From Paraescarpia echinospica (taxonomy: Eukaryota > Annelida > Polychaeta > Sabellida > Siboglinidae), in contig CM034538.1 in the NCBI GenBank assembly GCA_020002185.1, forward strand, positions 65,991,389 through 66,055,388: a stretch of 64,000 nucleotides of DNA. Reading direction: 5' to 3'. Positions 59,475 to 64,000 of the stretch are shown here, one piece after another; within the stretch, counting starts at the first letter, position 1, and each line of letters begins with the position of its first letter. Below the pieces are notes generated by a model. That model was not told where the DNA came from. It worked only from the letters and a program-made list of their open reading frames with translations, and made no database searches. A program made the position numbers and the translations under genes.

Positions 59475-59792
59475 AAGGTAACTTTTTATATAGCGCAGTA
59501 TCCAGTCCTCGCGACTGCTCAAAGCGCTTTACAATTTACTCCCTGGCAGACCTGTTCAATCGAACACCATCTCGTCTTCTCTGGGAAGCATCCAGCCATG
59601 CTGCAATTAATGCACAAAGACTATTCGTACACAAATATCATCAATGTCTATAGTCAGGTACTCATTCATGAGTGGAGTGTAGCAACGTAGAGTGAAAGAA
59701 CTTGCCCAACATTCGACACCGCCGCACAGGATTCGAAGCCGAGTTCTCTCGATTGAGAGTGAGAAGCTCTAGCAACTACACCACTGCACTTC
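59475..59792 (-). mobile_element. Intact tRNA-derived SINE, 318 bp
   Basis: Flanked by a perfect 9-bp target-site duplication, aagttcata (59466-59474 and 59793-59801). Read on the minus strand it has a tRNA-like head (A-box region gtggtgtagttgctagagc; B-box gcttcgaatcc), a body shared with the copies at 6.7, 21.5 and 48.1 kb, and the 3' tail aaagcgctttgagcagtcgc, ...actggatactgcgctatata. Confidence 0.9.
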
Positions 59793-59802
59793 AAGTTCAT
59801 AC

Positions 59803-61825
59803 GACAATGTATAATTGTTATATAAGCTCAAGTAACATTGTGAGTAGTTATCAGGGCGATGTATTTCTGTGAACAAACAGGTAAGTGTAACTTCTGCTCA
59901 AGGAAAAACTTTCCATTTATTCTCTCACATCCAACTATTCCAACAGTCGCCCATTATGGTAGGATTGGGCAAGATGCCACCTATATAAGAATTTGGTACC
60001 ACCTTCTATCTAGATAGTACCATCAATCTTGAAATACCAATGTAGACATAATCAGTTTGAACCAGTTATATCATGTCATGTCATTTTTGAGCCTTATTGC
60101 TAGTTGATAGGGTAGCAAAATCACATCTAGGGAGCATCTTGCCCTACCCTGCCCTACCAAATGACCCCGTTTTGAAGAGTTAAGACTGTCCAGAGCAGAC
60201 ATATATATATATGTAATAATTTAGTTCTGACATACCTATAATAAGACTGTTTATGTCTGACACACCTGTAATATACTTTAGGTCTAACACACCTGTAATC
60301 ACTGTTTAGATTTGTCACACCTGTAATCAGTGTGTCTGCTGACATCAGCTAATCAGACACATTACCTATCGAAGATTCGGTATCAAGACAAATACTGGTC
60401 ATGATACAATGATGATGAAACACCACCTATATTACAGGAGAAGACAGCACACTTGAGTGTCTGCACCAAGTGTTATCTGTGGGATCATCCAAGTGTATCG
60501 GGTGCAAAATTCAGTCAATATGGGTTCAAATTAATCAAAAGTATAGCCCAAATATGACATGGCTATCTGAAGGACATCAGTGGCTAGCCAATTGGCATTC
60601 ATCAACAAAGGCAGTTGTGTACAACAATGCTTTGATCTGTCGTTGATTGGAGTTTGATCTGTCAGAAACCTAATGCTAGACTCCATGGCTAAACATTAAT
60701 GTCAATTCTAGTTTGTGCTAATCAAAGAATAAACACACAATATCTACACAACTGCAAGATGAAAGCTTGCAAGGTTATCAAACCAGTGTTGTTACTAGTT
60801 CAACTGGTTGGTTATCCAGTAAATGTAATGTTTATAATAAGTTTAACAATGAACATTAATTTATGATTATTGCAGTTTTTTCTAAAATTACATAAATTGC
60901 TTATTAGTTGTTGCCAGTTTGGAAGTGGTGACTAGCAGAACCTTAATTTGGCTTGACTGGAGTTCAGGTTAAGGTAGCTGTCAGCTGCAACATAATGCCC
61001 AATGCATGACTTCTTTCAAGAATTCCACACACCTACATGCAATCAAGTATTACTTAGAGGATTCAAGGTATACTGCCTTCAAAGTAGCATACACAAATTA
61101 TGTAGATATGCTCTGTTAACATATCTAAGTGACATCAACAATTTACAAGACTGTAGGCAATTGGAGTCTCTCAACCTAATGTTTTAGACACTCATACAAA
61201 ACATTTCTGTAGAAGCTTGTGTTAATTAATGAGTGACAAATGTTGCACAATAACCACAAGATAAAAGTTTGCAAGTTCTCATATCACTTTCCAAGTTAAA
61301 TCTAACATTTACAATTCCTCCTCAAACAATCAACAAATAAATTATCCCTCTGTAAATATATGCAAAAATGCAGAGAATGCACCTGAACCAGGCACAATAA
61401 ATTCACAATCATTTGTTTACCAGGGCACACTGTGGAAGTAATTTGCAAGTCTTAACAAGCTGCAAGATGAACCTGTCATTCCAGCGCCTAGCTATTAAGT
61501 GCTGCTGACACAACCTGCCCTGGCAAAGCCAGCAGTAATAATGAAAAAATGTGGTTCTACTTAGAATAGCCGATGATAAAAGAGAACATGTCCTATTGTT
61601 CATTCGGAGGTATTCTTTATGCATAGTAGAGTGCCGTGAACATCACCCAGGAGTGAGTTGGGTCACTGGTCACTAGAACCCTGCATCCAGTGGTGGATCA
61701 TTAAAGTTCTCTATCAACCATCTACCAAAACATCTGACAGATCACAACAATGTAGGGACATAAGCCTTTAACAATGTATTGAATGATGGTTTTGTACACA
61801 ATGGTTGTAAGCAATTTCTCTAGCA
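59803..61825. other. No gene seen; short ~30-bp repeat
   Basis: About five imperfect ~30-bp units (ctaacacacctgtaatca type) lie at 60205-60340. Otherwise AT-rich with no exon recognised. Confidence 0.5.
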
Positions 61826-61829
61826 CGAC

Positions 61830-62074
61830 TTTATTTAGAACTTAAAATGACTCAGGTGAAACAAATGAGTTAGTTGCAGCCCGATCCATCATATCAAATC
61901 TTCTGTAATGCAATCCAGAGCCATGATTCATTCCCCATTGTTTACTTTGGTTGACTAGCTCCGTAGGATCCATCAGTTTTCTTGCACAACTGCACGTTAG
62001 CTTGGACAGTCTGCATAGTAGATAGGTAGCTATAGCACAAAGCTGAATTGTAACCCCAGTCTCCAGAACACCCT
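61830..62074 (-). other. Possible terminal exon or SINE relic (ambiguous)
   Basis: After an acceptor-like catttcag, one frame reads CSGDWGYNSALCYSYLSTMQ, then TVQANVQLCKKTDGSYG and a TAA, with AATAAA further on at 61830-61835. That would suit the last exon of a secreted Cys protein. A second frame is also open, however, and the + strand has a tRNA-like gtaggtagctatagcac stretch, so it may be a transposon relic. Confidence 0.2.
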
Positions 62075-62079
62075 GAAAT

Positions 62080-64000
62080 GTAGTTGTTCACAACAGATGA
62101 AATTGGTGGCAAACATGTCTACACATGAACGCAGTAACACCAGTGTTAGGGAGGCACATGAAACTGAGATAAACCATTAATGCGTCATGCACTATATATA
62201 ACTAGAACTCAGTGAATGATTCCATAACAGGCCCTGACATGTTCTGACCATAAGAAGGCAGACAGCAAGACACTAGCCTTCCACCAGACAGCACTTCAAA
62301 GGGGTCTTTCACGTGCACACAACCACAGTAGGTCTATAATTTTGACAAGAATCACACAAGAAAACAGTTTGGAAAGACGAAACGATTAATTTATTCCAAT
62401 CACATGCATATATCTCTAATTTATATCAAGAATAATACAGACAATTAACCCAAATTGACGGGTTATCTTTAAACAAATTTCAGATTTATTTATGTGAATT
62501 CTATTTACACAGATCTCACATAAAATTGAAGGACAGCGAATTTGGCTGTGAATCATGGTTTAGTTTACAATGCACAGTGATGGTCAGTGTCCGGGCAATG
62601 GGCAAATGAACCACTGCTAAATGCAAGGCTTGCCTGCTTATACATTCAGTACTTGTAGATGGTAACCGAACATAACACCCTCTGGACAAAACCACCTCAA
62701 TTCATGTATATATATGTAGATCTACATATAATTTATATTTGTAGATACACAGTAACTGAACATTTAACCTGATCAAACAAAACCTCCTCCAGATATAACT
62801 ACTGAGTAGCCCTTCTGAAAAAAACTCACTCAATTCTAATTTAACTTGGTAATTCTTGTTTTAGCCCTATTTATTTGGTCTACACCCATTTTCAGTCCGG
62901 CATGAAACCACCTGGGAGAGGCTGTATTGTATTTAGCAGAAACAATATCTAAAAATATTTTTTTTTAAGTCAAACCAGTATTATTATTATTATTGGTTAA
63001 TGAAGCACTGTTATGGAGCACTTCAGGCACTGCTACTAATTGCAATTGATGGTCAAACCCTGATCAAAGCCAGAAACCGATTAAGTTAGAAGTCTACCCT
63101 TTTGCTATGTACACCAACAACAGGGATCATTAAATCATGTTAGTACCACCAGGGCTAGAAACTTTTGTTTGAGGCAGGTGAGCTGCACCTCAACAACTTC
63201 ACAAGTGTGCATTTCATCGCCAACTGATTAAGTACTATTTTAAAACAACTGTTATTTTATAACTAACAAATTATACAGATCTATCGTGGATATCAGTGGT
63301 GTTTCTAGACTAAGGTACTCTTGACAAAGCCAGGATAAGGATGTGCCTTTAGTGTGAGGGTAATTGACAGCATCCTGGTAACAGCTGACTGCCTGGTGGG
63401 CCCCAGGGGTGAGACTTAACTATGCCTGATATGACTATCAAGATCATTATCAAGCAATGCAACAAAAGATGAAGCCATCTGAATACAGAGATAAATATTT
63501 AGGTCAATGAACAGTTGCACTGGGGGCAATGTAAGGAAAGTAATGACATTCCATAGTTCTTAATGATAATTATCTTGACCATGGTGTATACATATTACTG
63601 TATATTTAGAAGCCATTTCTTATGGTCTGTGTGCAGAATCAGTGACTAACTAGTCATTGTTCCAGACTAGTGACTAATGATGAACATTATAGATACACAG
63701 AATGGGGAATGTTGGTCCTAGCTGGATTACTGATCATGCCAGACAATAGACAAATTAGGTCAAAAACAATACTTGATCAAACTGCATGTCCCATATATTT
63801 GATGTACACTACCAGGCACCTTATATTAATGGCAACATTTACAGTGCGGATCAAAACATGGATTTCAAGGTTGTTTACTTTAAGCGGAGTCAAAATAAAA
63901 TGTAACAGGGAATCACATACATTGAGAAGGCATTGCACGAGGCATTTTTTGGGATTACACATGGGTGAAATAGCATTTGACAGAAGCTACAAACTTACTA
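62080..64000. other. No gene seen
   Basis: AT-rich, no exon recognised. The string ggggtctttcacgtgcacac near 62300 looks like a dispersed-repeat motif. The missing 5' exons of CCDC88 are expected here or beyond the edge, but I see no HOOK coding sequence. Confidence 0.45.

Overview
The window is intron-rich animal (bilaterian) genomic DNA. It has GT-AG introns up to about 9 kb, AT-rich non-coding sequence, many minisatellites, and scattered LINE, SINE and MITE pieces. The transposon style (tRNA-headed SINEs ending in a gcgctatataag tail, an L2/CR1-like LINE end, pogo/Tigger-like MITEs) fits a marine invertebrate, perhaps a lophotrochozoan. The species cannot be told from the sequence.

One gene is well supported. 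It lies on the minus strand and runs from beyond the right edge, or from undetected exons right of 56.5 kb, down to a stop codon at 11,266. It is a CCDC88-family (Girdin/Daple/FLATTOP) gene. I could place 24 consecutive exons whose splice sites and phases all agree, giving 1,945 codons plus a stop. In order the protein has: the second half of the HOOK domain (56.4-39.1 kb); a very long coiled coil (37.8-21.4 kb); a basic segment (20.8 kb); Ser-rich linkers (18.5-15.3 kb); a Galpha-binding-and-activating (GBA) motif (14.6 kb); and a long disordered Pro/Ser/Arg-rich tail ending in the Daple-type PDZ-binding motif Y-G-C-V (11.3 kb). The first roughly 100 HOOK residues, the start codon and the promoter were not found.

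Layout: 1-11 kb is downstream flank and possible 3'UTR, with a LINE 3' end, a SINE with a repeated tRNA-like head, and two simple arrays. 11-25 kb holds the C-terminal exons, 25-39 kb most of the coiled-coil exons, and 39-56 kb two large introns with only three HOOK exons and several kilobases of tandem repeats. 56-64 kb has no confident exon; it contains one intact SINE.

The most unusual feature is how the tandem repeats relate to the splice sites. In several introns the repeated unit contains a copy of the adjacent real splice junction. Examples are an in-frame ladder of donors after the 771-bp exon, an 82-bp array of acceptors before the exon at 32.87 kb, a roughly 36-bp array of donors after the 1,388-bp exon, and single duplications of donors at 15.2 and 21.3 kb. 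Other arrays run to within a few bases of an acceptor. The gene is therefore lined with many decoy or alternative splice sites.
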